This document shows positions 11,011 to 23,539 of a stretch of DNA of 64,000 bases, one piece after another (the first letter of the stretch is position 1; every line of letters begins with the position of its first letter). Under the pieces are notes generated by a model. It did not search any database. It was not told the origin of the DNA and saw nothing but the letters and a program-made list of their open reading frames with translations. Source of the stretch: Gonocerus acuteangulatus (lineage: Eukaryota > Arthropoda > Insecta > Hemiptera > Coreidae). The position numbers and the translations under genes were made by a program. The stretch is from contig OX328132.1 in NCBI GenBank assembly GCA_946811695.1, positions 98,512,900 through 98,576,899 of the forward strand, given 5' to 3'.

Positions 11011-11306
11011 ACGGAAGTCGGAAGTGCCCAATGCTCTTATTTATGTGAATTCACTTACGAAGTCGATGATTTCCATCGTAAACACCTTTTTTTTTTCTTT
11101 TTTGTTGTCAAAAATGAACAATGTGTAGAACATTTTGCAAAAAGTAAAACATTTTGCTCCTGGGGACCGTGTTCGAATATAATCGCACCTGCAATTGGTT
11201 AACGAGATTATTAGGTATTATTTTTTTTTTTTTTGCTTGCATCCTCATAAATCAGCGTTCAAGGTGACTTAATATTGCCAACTTCATCACGATATTCCTG
11301 AGGTTT

Positions 11307-11315
11307 TATATATAT

Positions 11316-11381
<66 letters not shown>

Positions 11382-11382
11382 G
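11307..11382. repeat. (TA)n/(CA)n microsatellite inside family A
   Basis: TA run with one interruption, ending in ACACACACAC. Confidence 0.9.
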
Positions 11383-12019
11383 CGTTCCTGTGTCACTGTC
11401 TTAGGAGAATATTGGCGGTTCCTTCGGAGATATATTACGCAAAATGTACATGGATGAGAGTCCTTTAGAGGTTATAACACAAAAAAGCTGCTCACTATTC
11501 TTTCAGTAGGATTTTTTTACATGTGCATGGTTTGTGCTGTATGGCAAAGAGGACGTAATCTAATTGTCCGTTTTAGGTTGATAATTTTTAATATTAGATT
11601 TTCTAACATCTAAACGACATGTGCAAGAATATCCAGAAATTAATTAATGAGGGAGATACGCAAATAGGCAAATCCCGTTGCTTGGCGTTTACTTTTCACG
11701 TAAACGGAAGTCAACATAGAAAAAAATGTTAATACTATATAGCTTTTGATTCTTACATTTTATAGAAAATACACAATAGACAAATCTAAATAGTATATCA
11801 GTGTACAACGCTTATTCCAGAAACAAATAAATTTATCGTGTTGGTGTAAAAATACCCTAAAATATGAATGAAGATTTTATTACATTATAAAATAATATTT
11901 GGACAGGAAAAATATCAAAGAATGCCAAAGCATTGACGAGATTAATGAGACTTTTCTTTGGCTTGCATCCTTGTAATCTTCGTCGATTTAGGTGTGTTGA
12001 TCACGCCATCTATGAGGTT

Positions 12020-12021
<2 letters not shown>

Positions 12022-12067
<46 letters not shown>
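12022..12067. repeat. (TA)n microsatellite inside family A
   Basis: Pure TA run directly after the family landmark GAGGTTCCA. Confidence 0.9.
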
Positions 12068-12073
<6 letters not shown>

Positions 12074-12719
12074 CTGAGTTACTGGCCTTGGAGAATATTG
12101 TGTGTTCCTTTGGAGTCATAACACCCTGAAAGTACATGGGAGGGAGTGCCTTAGTGGTTACAACACAAAGGAGCTCACACCCGTTCTACTTTTCAAGTGT
12201 TTCTAGCTGCTCACTAATCCATAAGCAGGAAATTATTTCTTTTAGAAGTAGTGGTTAGAGCTGTAAGGTAGAGAGGAAGTTCGTAATCTCATTGTCCTAT
12301 CTTGGTTGTTCATTTCTAAAAATATCATTAAGTATATTTAAAAGTTGACTTATTACAAATAAATAAATTTAAATTGTTCATTGGAAGGAATAAGTTCAGT
12401 CTTTAGGGAAACTACTTGGCCTCCTCTGAACTGACTAATTGTACGTTAGTAGCATTAATCTAAAGCTAACACCACTAAAAAAAAAAATAAGCACTATCTT
12501 AAGTAAAAGGAGAATTTAAAATTCGTAAAAATACATAGGAATAAATATAACAATAAAGAAGCGAGTATGCAACTGGTTTCCTGGACCCTCGGAAAGCTGG
12601 TCTGTGATCCGATGTTTATTATGTAAGGTATAAATCCACCTACCTGATTGGAGACACTTTAGTCTAGCTACCCTTGGCAGAGGGCTAAATCCCCTCCCCC
12701 CCCCCATGTAAACATAGAA

Positions 12720-13643
12720 CATAATTTTAATGCTATGAAGCTTTTAGATTCTTACATTTTATAGAAAGGACTCTATAGAAAAATTTAAATAACATGTCAG
12801 TGTACTACGTTTGATTGAGAAACAAATACATTCATCGTGTTTTAGTAAATATACCCTAAAATATGAATGAAGATTTTATTGCATTGCATGCCACCTGTAA
12901 AATTTACGTATATTCTTTGTAGTTATGAAATAATATTTGGACAGCAATAATAGCAAGGTATACCTTAGCATTGACGAGATTATTAAGCCTTTTGATTGGC
13001 TTGCTGCCTTGTAACCTTCCTGGCTTGCTTCCATTGAGAATATTGTGAGTTTTTTGGTAGTTATAACACCCAGAAAGCACATGGGGGGGAGTACCTGAGT
13101 GGTTACAACACAATGGTGCTCACACCCATTCTACTTTTCAAGTGTTTCTAGCTGCTCACTACTTCATAAGCAGGAAATTATTTCTTTTAGAAGTACGTGG
13201 CTGGAGCTGTAGGGTAGAGAGGAAGTTCGTAATAACATTGTACTTATTTGGTTGTTCATTTCTAATATGTGATTATCTTTGGACTAAGCGATATGTGTAA
13301 GAATATTTCACCTGATATACAGGGTGTGCCGTAAATGCGAACAACAATCCAATTATCCTTAACCGTTAGAGATATTATTAAATCGGGAAACATCCAAGTT
13401 GCGAGCTGTGATGTGTAAGTTCTTCGGAGTTATAACACCCAGAAAATACATAGGATGGAGTGCCTGAGTGGTTACAACACAAAGGAGCTCACACCCATTG
13501 TACTTTTCAAGTGTTTCTAGCTGCTCACTATTCCATAAGCAGGAAATTATTTCTTTTAGAAGTACGTGGTTAGAGCTGTAAGGTAGAGAGGAAGTTCGTA
13601 ATCTCATTTTCCTATCTTGGTTGTTCATTTTTAAAAATATCAT
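12720..13643 (-). pseudogene. Family A, two copies with the best minus-strand frame
   Basis: The second copy keeps an uninterrupted minus-strand frame from about 13643 to 13359: SSLPYSSNHVLLKEII, then SCLWNSEQLETLEKY, ELLCVVTTQALHPMYF and LGVITPKNLH. The first copy (12720-13260) keeps a shorter equivalent. The same peptide frame recurs in 16742-17011. Recurrence of one frame on one strand suggests that the repeat was once coding, perhaps a downstream exon of the FBX family, which lies on the same strand. No family is recognised. Confidence 0.4.
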
Positions 13644-13704
13644 TAAGTATATTTAAAAGTCGACTTATTACAAATAAATAAATTTAAATTGTTCATTGGA
13701 AGGA

Positions 13705-13834
13705 ATAAGTTCAGTCCCTCCCCCATAGGGAGGAACCCCGCTTATAAGGTTGATACAATGAAACAATCCGGAAGTGCCGACAAGAAAATATCGCGTTTCA
13801 GAACCCCTAGAGACCGAAAATAACGGTGGTTCAA

Positions 13835-13880
<46 letters not shown>

Positions 13881-16640
13881 TTGTCTGTTCGCTCATTTCT
13901 GGCTTCCCTGATGGTCCGATTTTGATGAAATTTGGTACAAAAATCTGTCGTCCAATTTGAAAGGTCAAGTTCGTTAACCAGCAAAAGCCGCCCACTGGAA
14001 GATGGCGTTTGGGGCGAAATTCGCGCAAAGAAAATCGTAACGCTTACGTTTTTGAGTTCATAAGCTTGTAAGTACTCTTTTTATAGGCTTCTTGGGCTAG
14101 GGAAACGAATGGAACCATTTTCAAGGCCATAGCTTTAACCGTTTTCGAGAAACCTGAAAAAATAATTTTTGAATGCCGTTTTTGGTTTGGGTACTTAGAA
14201 TCATGGGATTCAGTTGAAACATTTACTGCATGTTCTACGTTCATTAAAACTAATATGTTGAAATTTTGGTTGCGATTGGAGTTAAGGAAGGGTTAGAATA
14301 AAATATTTTATTAACAGGCATAAAAAAGTTTTGGTAACTTTGTATACTTTCCTTAATATCTCGAAAAAGGTTGAGAATTGGGAAACGGAAGAATACCATT
14401 CGAAAGCTTACTAAATGTTATAATTATGGGATTCAGTTGAAACATTTTCTGCATGTTTGAATTTCATCAACACTAATAAGTTAAAATTTTGGTTACGTTT
14501 GGAGCTAAGGAAGGATTAGAATAAAATATTTTATTAACAGACATGAAATGTTTTGGGAACTTCGTATACATTCCCTAATATCTCGAAGACGATTAGGAAT
14601 ATTGGTAAACGGAGGGTTACCATGCGAAAGCTTACTAAATGTTCTACAAAAAAGATTCTGAAACAATTTTTGATTAGGCTATGTCAATCGGAGAAATAAA
14701 TGCTTAAACTTTGAAGTAATTGATTTCGTTTATTCGAACGGTTCTTTTTGTTTGTTTTTTTTTTCCTTGTTATTTTTTAATTGCTTAAAGTTGGATTATG
14801 TATTTGACAATAAATCAGATTAATTAAAATAAGAAAAACAATTCATTGTTAAAAATATATCAGGCTGTACCGTATGAAATGTCAGTTTTGGATTTGTCGA
14901 TTTCCTTCAAATGTCTTGAAACTGTCGAGGCTCCTACTCCGAGTTCTTTGGCATATTCCCTAGTGTTTTTAATTACTTATAGTAGTCAAATGTATTTGTC
15001 AATAAAACTGGATACGTTTAATTAGAATCAATATTTCGTTTGTTAGAATTCGAAGATGCCGTATGAATATCTAGATTACAGTACTGGTGTTGATTTCGTT
15101 CTTTAGAATTATTCTTGGTATTCCCTATTTCCATCTGTTACCCATAGTTTTTTATTGTTAGTAGGTTTTTCTTATTGATTATAGAATATAAAGCTATTTG
15201 CCTATAAAACAGGATACGTAAAATTAGTGACAATATTTCGGAGATTTCTGAGCGAAATACTTTTAAGATTTTCTACCACCACGAACGGCTTTTTCCCTCT
15301 ATTTTTATCCACTAGATAGGCTTTATTTTGCATATTATTCTATATAAGTTTTATTCAGCAGGGGATTCCGATGAAATGTCGTGTTTTTGCTGTGGATTTT
15401 AAATACGATGTATCTAAGATTGGATAACATTAGCGAGTCTACATAGTTAAGAACCGACGACGGAGGATTACTTCTTGCTATGATTTAGTCTACATATGTA
15501 TATTAAGTCCTAAATCCAAAAAAAAAACATCACAACGGTTAGATACTATGAGCGAATATGGCGGTTCAATGCCCGTAGAAACAAGGGGGCTGCAGGAAAT
15601 TTACCTGCTAAGAGTTAATCCTCAAGAGCTGTAAATATACCCCAGGTATCTGCCGACACAAATACAAAGCCTAGGCGGAGAGCACTCCAAAAACTCAGAT
15701 CCAAACATAAGGTTATATACTAAATATTCATAAAGACTACTTAGTTGTAAACCGATTCATCAATTAGCAATCAATAGTTTTCAACAAAGGTTATATACTA
15801 AATATTGATAAAAAGTATTTAATTAGAAAAAAACAATATTCCACAAGGCTTGTTTTTGGTCCATTTGTGTCTACTCCATAGACTTAATTAGGTATATTAT
15901 TCTATTGTAGTTGGGCAAGTAAACTTTGTTTTATTTTGTTAAATAAAGTTTTTTTTCTTGACTTGTTATTCGTCAAGACTTTTATTTGTCCTTGTGTATT
16001 TACTAGATAGGTTTTATTCGGCATATTATTCTATATAGGCTACATTAGGCAGGGTATTCTACTCAATCTTGTGTACTTCTTCTTGATCCTTCTGTACATG
16101 GGCGTATATAAAAACAATTTCGGGGGGGGCTGAGACCATTTCCAGGGTATGGAATACTAAATATTTAGAGCTTGGAGTAGTTTTAGGCAACTAAAACGCT
16201 ATTACACGTAAAATAAAATATGTTTTATGAACTAAGTGATCTTATTTAATTTATTTTTAAGGGTTTTACGAGAAGTTTTTATCATCAATTCAAAATTTCG
16301 GGAGGGGCTGCAGCCCCCTCAGCCCCCCCCCTCATACACGCCCATGCTTCTGTATCCTCCAGAAAGGCTTTATTAGGCATATTTTGTATTGATTTATAGA
16401 GCTTTGCTTTAGAATGAGAGCCAGATTCTGTAATTTCCGCTTCTGTGTAAAAGGTAGCTACTGTCGGTGTCCCTGACGCCTTAATATCACTTTTATTCGA
16501 GAGGATTTTGACAATTTTCACGAGATATATAAAAAAAAATAAGTTTATTTCTTTTCTAAGCTTAACAAATGGCACTAGGGACATGAACGGAACCGCGCTA
16601 AGATGCTGCAGTTCCTGCGAGTCGGACTTTTTGGTTGTTC
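13705..16640 (-). repeat. Composite repeat family F, near full-length copy
   Basis: Matches 42690-45600 in the same orientation over about 2.9 kb. It starts within the GC-rich terminal hairpin (left half lost) and ends with GGAACCGCGCTAAGATG and CAGTTCCTGCG at 16588-16620. It contains a (TA)n at 13840-13880 and a mariner-type HTH relic at 14871-14960. No full transposase is visible. Confidence 0.65.
14871..14960 (-). pseudogene. Mariner-type transposase HTH relic
   Basis: The minus strand reads TREYAKELGVGASTVSRHLK followed by EIDKSK. This matches the second helix-turn-helix of mariner-type transposases (AxELGVsxSTVSRHLK). The partner copy at 43836-43920 has the same frame with RDLKEIDKSK. 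The catalytic DDE region is not present. Confidence 0.6.
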
Positions 16641-17020
16641 ATTTCTAATATGTGATTATCTTTGGACTAAGCGATATGTGTAAGAATATTTCACCTGATA
16701 TACAGGGTGTGCCGTAAATGCGAACAACAATCCAATTATCCTTAACCGTTAGAGATATTATTAAATCGGGAAACATCCAAGTTGCGAGCTGTGTTGTGTA
16801 AGTTCTTCGGAGTTATAACGCCCAGAAAATACATAGGATGGAGCGCCTGAGTGGTTACAACACAAAGGAGCTCACACCCATTGTACTTTTCAAGTGTTTC
16901 TAGCTGCTCACTATTCCATAAGCAGGAAATTATTTCTTTTAGAAGTACGTGGTTGGAGCTGTAAGGTAGAGAGGAAGTTCGTAATATCATTGTTCTTTCT
17001 CGGTTGTTCATTTCTAATAT
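16640..17020 (-). pseudogene. Family A copy with intact 89-codon frame
   Basis: Nearly identical to 13250-13640, including the upstream landmark GGTGTGCCGTAAATGCG. The minus-strand frame (17011-16742) has motifs SSLPYSSNHVLLKEII and MYFLGVITPKNLHNTARNL. It is broken outside this interval. Confidence 0.4.
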
Positions 17021-17559
17021 GAGATAATCATTGAACTAAATGATTTTTGTAAGACTGTCAATGAGAAAACACGCCCACTTCTTGAGGAAATAAAGGACAT
17101 TGTTTCACATACGTTTATGGGATTTATATGTACATAGAGAGCCCTAGGCCCAACGGATTGGTGCCCCCCCCCAATATTATTGGACAATTACGAGCCAAAG
17201 ATTGTCGTGAAGAAAAGTAGTACCTTTTAGGTGCGAAGTCACGTGTTACCTCTTTGATTCTAAGGGTGAGGTAAATGCAGAATAAAATAAAAAAATATGT
17301 TAAATTAAATTATTCTATAAGTTATATAAAAACATGCCACTTATTAAGACTAATGCTTATGCTAATAGTAATTATAGAAATAAACTTATTTGTCTTCCAA
17401 TGATTATAATAAATCTGAGCATGTTTCATGCATCCATAATTTGACTAATCTACTTATGCTTAATATTAAATATACATTATTTAGGCTTCCAATGTATTGC
17501 CGGCATTATCTCCCATGCTTCTCTTTACCTGCAATTATTTATATTCGCGGGTTCCTACT

Positions 17560-17960
17560 ACAGAGATATACCCTGAGGTAAGTATGAAGGTGACTTGATA
17601 ATGCACAACTTCATAACGCGCTCCATGAGGTTCTATAGACATATCTGTCCTTGTGTCGCTCTCCTTGGAGAATATTGTGCGTGTCTTCCAATTGATAACA
17701 TCCGAAAAGTACTTAGAAGCCAAGAAGAAGCTTTAGAAGAAAAGTACTCCTCGCCGCTACACACGCCTACTTTTCCCGTAAACGGTAGTCAACATAGAAA
17801 TAATTTTAATACTAAGAAGCTTTTGTTAGTTTGTATTTGCTTTTCTTCGAAAAGTTTACACTTACTGGAACGTTAAAGGTAATTATTATTCTACTGTGTA
17901 TTATTCATTTACCTGATCACGATCGTTGATACTTTATGAGGAAGATGATCGTGAAAAAAG
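17560..17960 (-). pseudogene. Family A fragment joined to FBX exon fragments
   Basis: 17560-17740 is a family A piece (frame YFSDVINWKTRTIFS). 17775-17880 matches the end of FBX exon 2 with a GTAAGT donor, and 17905-17945 matches the end of FBX exon 1 (KVSTIVIR followed by GTAAAT). The two families being neighbours on one strand supports a common parent gene. Confidence 0.35.
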
Positions 17961-18289
17961 TAGTCTGATTTAAGTATGAGAACAGGATATTTGGAAAAGC
18001 TATGTATTTTTGTAGGTTATTCGATATTTTCATTATTGGAATCATACATACGGAGTAAAAAAGACGTGAAATCGTGCTGATTACAATTTAAATTCTTGGT
18101 AATATACCCTGTAATTTTTGGATTTCTAGTAGTTTTTATTGAGAATTGACGTTTTGCTCCAATTTCAACTGATATACTGGGTGTCCTGTAAAAGCGGACC
18201 ACAATCCATAGCATAGATTTACTTTAAAACATATTTAAATACTATCTTATAACCCATATGAAACTGAAAAGAATATTCAATCATATATC

Positions 18290-19050
18290 TCTATACAAGG
18301 CTTATTCTAGAAACAAATAACTTCAGCGTGTTGCTGTAAAAATATTCCAGAACTTAAAGGGAGAGTTTATTAGAGTTCATATCAGCTTTTAAAATTACGT
18401 AGATTCTTTGTAGCGATAAAATAATATTTAGACAGCAACAATAGCAAACCATAAAAAAATGCATTAAGGAGATCACTAGGTACTTTGTTTAGCTTCTTCC
18501 TTATAAATCAGCGATCAAGGTGGCATGATATTGCAAAACATCATTACCCTATCCATGAGGCTCTATAGATATATCTGTCGCTGTCCTTGGAGAATATCGT
18601 GCGTGTGCTTCCGAGTGATGACCCCCCAAAAAATACATGGGGGGGGAGTGCCTTAGTGGTTACAACACAAAGGAGCTCACACCCATCTTACTTTTCAAGT
18701 GTTTCTAGCTGCTCACTATTCCATAACAAGGAAATTATTTCTTTAAATGTACGTGGTTGTGGAACATGTTTCTAAGCTAGAGTAGAAATTTGTAAGCTCA
18801 TCGAATTTTGTAGGATGTTCATTTCTAATATGCGTAAGGAATTAATTATGATTTTGGAAATGATTTCTTCATGTAGTTGTAGTTGAGTAGAACCGCATAG
18901 CAGCGTATCTGCAACACCCTTTAACGATTCTTAAGATGGGGTGATGCCTTTGCAATTATATTTAATCGAAATGTCTTGGAATCCCTGGCAACTGTATGCC
19001 TGACCGGCTAATCTTTTCGAAGCCAAAGTCTTGACCACTGCTAGCTGATC
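18290..19050 (-). pseudogene. Family A, decayed copy with 3' extension
   Basis: 18290-18830 follows the family consensus, with the short GATATATCTGTC in place of a long (TA)n. 18830-19050 matches 25330-25560. In both, the minus strand keeps a common peptide (TQLQLHEEIISK here, MHLLLHKELISK there). Confidence 0.35.
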
Positions 19051-19161
19051 TAGCCTGATATCTACTCTCTACATCCATCCGTCATCATTATTTAGATTAT
19101 TAGGTCCCATGTTAGTCTACGATTGAGGTGACTTTCCATGCCAACGACTGTTTGATATATA

Positions 19162-19162
19162 A

Positions 19163-19220
<58 letters not shown>
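19162..19220. repeat. (AC)n(AT)n compound microsatellite
   Basis: An AC run passes directly into an AT run. Confidence 0.9.
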
Positions 19221-19223
<3 letters not shown>

Positions 19224-19539
19224 CAATAATAATAATCAACTTCTAGATGAAACCGAATAATGTTTCACATTGAGATTTAATAACTTAATAGAACTTGTCT
19301 TGATTATTCCTAAGGTTTTCATATAGAGTAAAAAATGTTCCTTTTGCACATGTATCACGTAAAAACAGATGTATCCAATACCTACGCCAACAAAGTTCCA
19401 TCATCAACGTCCATGATCAAACTGCTAGCTGGTAACCGTAGTGGTGGCTCATGTGCGGCCACTATGGTGGCGACACGGGTGGCGCCACCGAAGTGGCCCA
19501 GTGTGCAAAGAGCCTTAGTTCCGTTTCATCATATTGTTT

Positions 19540-19960
19540 TGAATTTTTCGCTTTACAGGTACATTTTAGTCTACGTTCCCTGGCAGAGGGCTGGATTCCC
19601 CCACCCAATACATTCTTCAGAAGTAGTCGTAGTCGGAAAATAGTTGCTGCCTGGAGCTGGACTTCATCTATCTAGGTGTCTGGATATCAAAACATCATCA
19701 CGCCATCCATGAGGTTCCATTAGTATATCTGTCCCTGAGGCGATGTCCTTGGAGAATCGTGTGTTCCTTCGGAGTTATAACACCCAGAAAGTAAATGGGA
19801 GCGAGTGCCTTAGTGGTTACAACACAAAGGAGCTCGCACCCATTGTACTTTTCAAGTCTTTCTAGCTGCTTACTATTCCATAAGCAGGAAAGTATTTCTT
19901 TTAGAAGTACGTGGTTGGTGCTGTAAAGTAGGGAGGAATTTCAAAATCTCATTTTTGCCC
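19540..19960 (-). pseudogene. Family A fragment next to the GGTTTCCTGGA repeat
   Basis: 19550-19660 matches the tail of the repeat at 22610-22890 (CAGAGGGCTGGATTC, AGTAGTCGTAGTCGG). 19680-19960 is family A with the usual TTATAACACCCAGAAAG landmark. The minus-strand frame is broken. Confidence 0.35.
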
Positions 19961-20175
19961 TTTGCAGTACATAACCGAGTGCATAGGCTGATAAAAGCCC
20001 TACCCGTTCCTGGGACATCTGCGTAGGTGCTGTTTTTAGGAAAACAACCCAATCTATCCGTTCGAGTATGGTTGGTCATTCATTTACTAATTGCTACACA
20101 AATGTTCAGATTAAAAGCAGAAAAGAAAATATCTTTGAACTAATTGGTATAATTGAGAATATATTTAATCTAATA

Positions 20176-20218
<43 letters not shown>

Positions 20219-20233
20219 TAATATATACATATA

Positions 20234-20279
<46 letters not shown>

Positions 20280-20289
20280 TATACATATA

Positions 20290-20342
<53 letters not shown>
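20176..20342. repeat. Long (TA)n tract with internal duplication
   Basis: About 167 bp of TA repeat, with ATTAATATATACAT interruptions occurring twice at a spacing of about 64 bp. The interruption pattern suggests slippage or unequal exchange of a larger unit. Confidence 0.85.
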
Positions 20343-20344
<2 letters not shown>

Positions 20345-20348
<4 letters not shown>

Positions 20349-20726
20349 GAAGCAATGAGAAAATCAATCAAACTATAATTGGTTACAGTAACAAAGAATA
20401 TACCTATAAATACCTGCACGCCTTTTTTTTATATGAAAACTTGTAATTAAAAAGAAGAAATCATAAAATAATTAATTTTTTCCATACATGGAACTTTCCT
20501 TCTATTTAATCTATATTTAAATAGATATCTATATAAAGTGTATTTTGTATATGAGCACTCTTATATACCCTGAGAAATAATTCTCAGAAGTTCTTTGTTA
20601 TTATGCAATTATTTAATTATAATTCAATATCGAGCCTAATAAATTGCTGGGATTTCGACGCCAAATCTTAAACGAACATTAGTCTAGAGCTCTATAACTA
20701 AACCAAACATGTCCCTATTTTAAGTA

Positions 20727-20786
<60 letters not shown>

Positions 20787-21640
20787 TAATATGTATATAT
20801 AAAATAATTATGAAGAAAACAGTTAAAAGAATAAGAATTAAGGGTTATAAGGTATAATTTATTACTAGTTTACCTGAAAATTTTCGTCTAGATCAATTTA
20901 ATCCTCCACAACTCGCAGTAAACTGTGTGAAGTGAGTACTAACGGGAGCGGTCCGAGCGTCCCTTCTATTTTTTCTAGTTTACCAGACACACATTATCTG
21001 AAATTACCATATAAATGCAATTATTAGCCATAATGATCTATAGTTGAATTTGTCCAATAATAATAATCATATAATTTAGCTATTGAAATAATAAGATCAT
21101 TAATTTTGCTTACAATAAATATATTTATGCACATATAGAGAAAAATAGAAGTAACCAATGGAAAAACAAATTAATAAATATTAATATAGTCTTCAACAGA
21201 ATAAAAACGAGAAAACTATTCTTGGTGTTTCAGGCTCGTTATATTATGACACTCACAAAACAATATTTTTGAATGTTTGCCATAAATATGTAATCTTCAC
21301 ATGACACACATCACTGTTGTTTTTCTTCCCTTGTTGCGTGGGCAATAACTGCACTGTTTTCGGCACCCAGTTTCTTCTCGTTATTTGTTCTTAGGTTTAC
21401 TTTCCTGTGCCCCAAGACTCGCGAATAGCAGACTTCAGGCTAGTTGATAATCTTGCGAAATGTACTCACTTTGTTATGAACGTTTTGTTAATTGCTGGCC
21501 AAACACTTGCAAATATTTTCTTTTGACGGTGATCTTCTCTGTATTTAATTTATAAATAATTTGGCTATTAATACACCTACTACTCCTTTGGTCATATTAT
21601 AAAATGAGATGACCTCTGGTCATTCATCGTCATCACTATC
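20345..21640. other. AT-rich interval, no gene seen
   Basis: It contains another (TA)n at 20731-20780 and short ATAATA runs. I find no coding frame or repeat copy that I can support. Confidence 0.55.
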
Positions 21641-21872
21641 CCCATTTATTTCGAGCATAGATTTGATTTTTCCATGAAAATATTTGTTTCGTGAGAACCT
21701 GCGAGGGGGTCTCAAAGCCGCCTATCAGAAGTTCAATGAAAAAACGAAGCTAACAACCAAACGGAAGCTGAGGCTTTCCGCCGAATATTTGGCAGAAAGG
21801 TACTAGGAAGCCTGTGCAGGAATAAACATGATTTAGTGGGCCATATATAAATAAAGAGCCGGGTGGCGCTTA

Positions 21873-22565
21873 AGACGGCCATACACTATTAGATACACCT
21901 ACTATTAGATACAACTAGGCATACCTGTCGGATGTATCTGATAGTCTGTGGCGGAAATAACTAGCCTCTCAGGCGACCTGACGCCTCATGAACATTCGAT
22001 CAGTTGTCAGGTTTACCTGATCAGGTATTTTCACCCACTCTGATTTGTGTTTTTAATTTTTGATTTATTTTACCGTTGTGGTATTTTTATTTATTTCTTT
22101 AGCAAATCAGTTTACAGTGAAAAATGTCGCAAAGAAATAATGACGTCCTTGGTGATTACATCTAAATTTATAAAAGAGAACCATGCTTGTGGAAAGTAAA
22201 ATATGATGGTTATCACAAAAGAGATGCTGCATACAGGAAATTAGTGGACAAATTAAAGGAAATAGATCCAATTGTGATAATCTGTTGGTTCATCTCTTTA
22301 TTTATTCAGGAGTTGGATATGGGTAAATTTATCTCTTCTCTGGAAACATTCCTTACATCATAATTAGTGTTTTTTTCATTTGTTTTTACACATCACAAAA
22401 ATTAAATAAAGAGAGATAAAGTAGATTATCTCCTGGAGAATCCAAGTTGAAAACTAACAAACTTGTCAGGTGTACCTGAAGAATGTAGGTGAAAGGTACA
22501 CCCGATAGGTATACCCGATTAGGTTTACCTACCTGTCAGGTGTACCTTATAGTGTGTGGTCGGCC
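21873..22565 (+). mobile_element. PIF/Harbinger-like element, 693 bp
   Basis: Terminal inverted repeats of 17 bp (AGACGGCCATACACTAT at 21873-21889 and the complement of 22549-22565) match at 13 positions. A TTA trinucleotide flanks both ends (21870-21872 and 22566-22568), which is the target duplication of the PIF/Harbinger superfamily. Inside, many CCTGTCAGGT-type palindromes lie near both ends and a MADF relic is in the middle. No DDE transposase is present, so the element is non-autonomous. Confidence 0.65.
22124..22270 (+). pseudogene. MADF-domain-like relic
   Basis: From the ATG at 22124: MSQRNNDVLGDYI, a stop, then IYKREPCLWKVKYDGYHKRD and AAYRKLVDKLKEIDP. This is closer to a MADF domain than the copy at 692. 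One base is lost after DP relative to that copy, shifting the frame. Confidence 0.55.
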
Positions 22566-22609
22566 TTAGATTCTCCCCGCGAGACCTCGAGGGTTAAAAT
22601 GTATTTGGG

Positions 22610-22890
22610 AGTCGGGCCATAGACCTATGCTTTCACTCCTCTGTTTGGACTGTAGGTTTCAAAAATTACTCACAACGTAAACCAGGACTGCTGTAGTCCA
22701 AAGCACCACACAAAGTGTTGACAAGAAGAGATTATTCAACTGGTTTCCTGGAGTCTTCTGGAGTATCCGAAGTTTATCTTGGGAAGTGGAAACCCAGCTC
22801 TCTGAGAGGTTGACATTTTAGTCTACGTTCCCTGGCAGAGGGCTGGATTCACCCTTCCAATACATTCTTCAGAAGTAGTCGTAGTCGGAA
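22610..22890. repeat. Dispersed GGTTTCCTGGA repeat
   Basis: Landmarks CAACTGGTTTCCTGGAG, AAGTTTATCTTGGG and CAGAGGGCTGGAT. Copies or pieces also lie at 12546-12700, 19550-19660, 23230-23370, 26700-27010 and 28390-28510. No coding frame is conserved. Confidence 0.5.
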
Positions 22891-23539
22891 AATAGTTTTG
22901 TAATTATTAAAAATAAATAGAATTGATAATACTAAAAACATTGTTACTTTAAGTATACGTTAAACTTAACGTGTTATAAATAAATACATTGCACACAAAT
23001 TGTTCATAATAAGGAATAATGTCGGTTTTAAGGAAAACTTATTGCCTCCTCTATACTGATGAAATGGATTGATAGGATAGTTCAATAAATCAGAAGTTTC
23101 ACGAAGACATGTTGTACGTTAGAAGCATTAATCTAAAGCTATCGCAACTAAAATAAATAAACTCTATCTTAAGTAAAAAAAGAATTTAAAATTAGTAAAA
23201 TTATATAGCAATAAAAGTAACAATAAAGAAGTATTTAACTAGTTTCCAGGAATCTCAGAAACCTGGTCTAGGATCCGATGTTTATTATGTAAGTTGTAAA
23301 TCCACCTACCTGATTGGGGATATTTTAGTCTAGCTACCGTTTCAGAGGGCTAAATTCCCCCTGTAGGTAACATTTTCGTAGATTCTTTGAAAACTAAATA
23401 TAATATTTGGGTAGGTGCTAATGATCCTGGAAATAGATGCACCAAAAAAAAAAATATTTGGGTAGTACTAACGCAAATGATACATGAGTATTACGTGTAT
23501 TAATATACTTCCCTTCTATATGATGCGAGCATGTAACAA

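Larger units (their letters stand above)
11210..12320 (-). pseudogene. Family A, two decayed copies with (TA)n tracts
   Basis: Copies at 11210-11600 and 11740-12320. Both carry long (TA)n at the family position (11307-11372 and 12022-12067), followed by TCCCTGAGTTACTG-type sequence and TTATAACACCC. The minus-strand frame is interrupted several times. Confidence 0.45.
21655..22650. repeat. Duplicated block with intact Harbinger ends
   Basis: Partner of 345-1150. Flanks outside the transposon (21655-21800 and 22605-22650) are shared by both loci, so the block was copied together with the element. Confidence 0.6.

Noticed and set aside
20165..20419. Open frames rich in Ile-Tyr over (TA)n tracts, here and at 4274, 48578, 61161 and elsewhere
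   Set aside because: TA repeats encode endless Tyr-Ile in every frame; these have no coding meaning.
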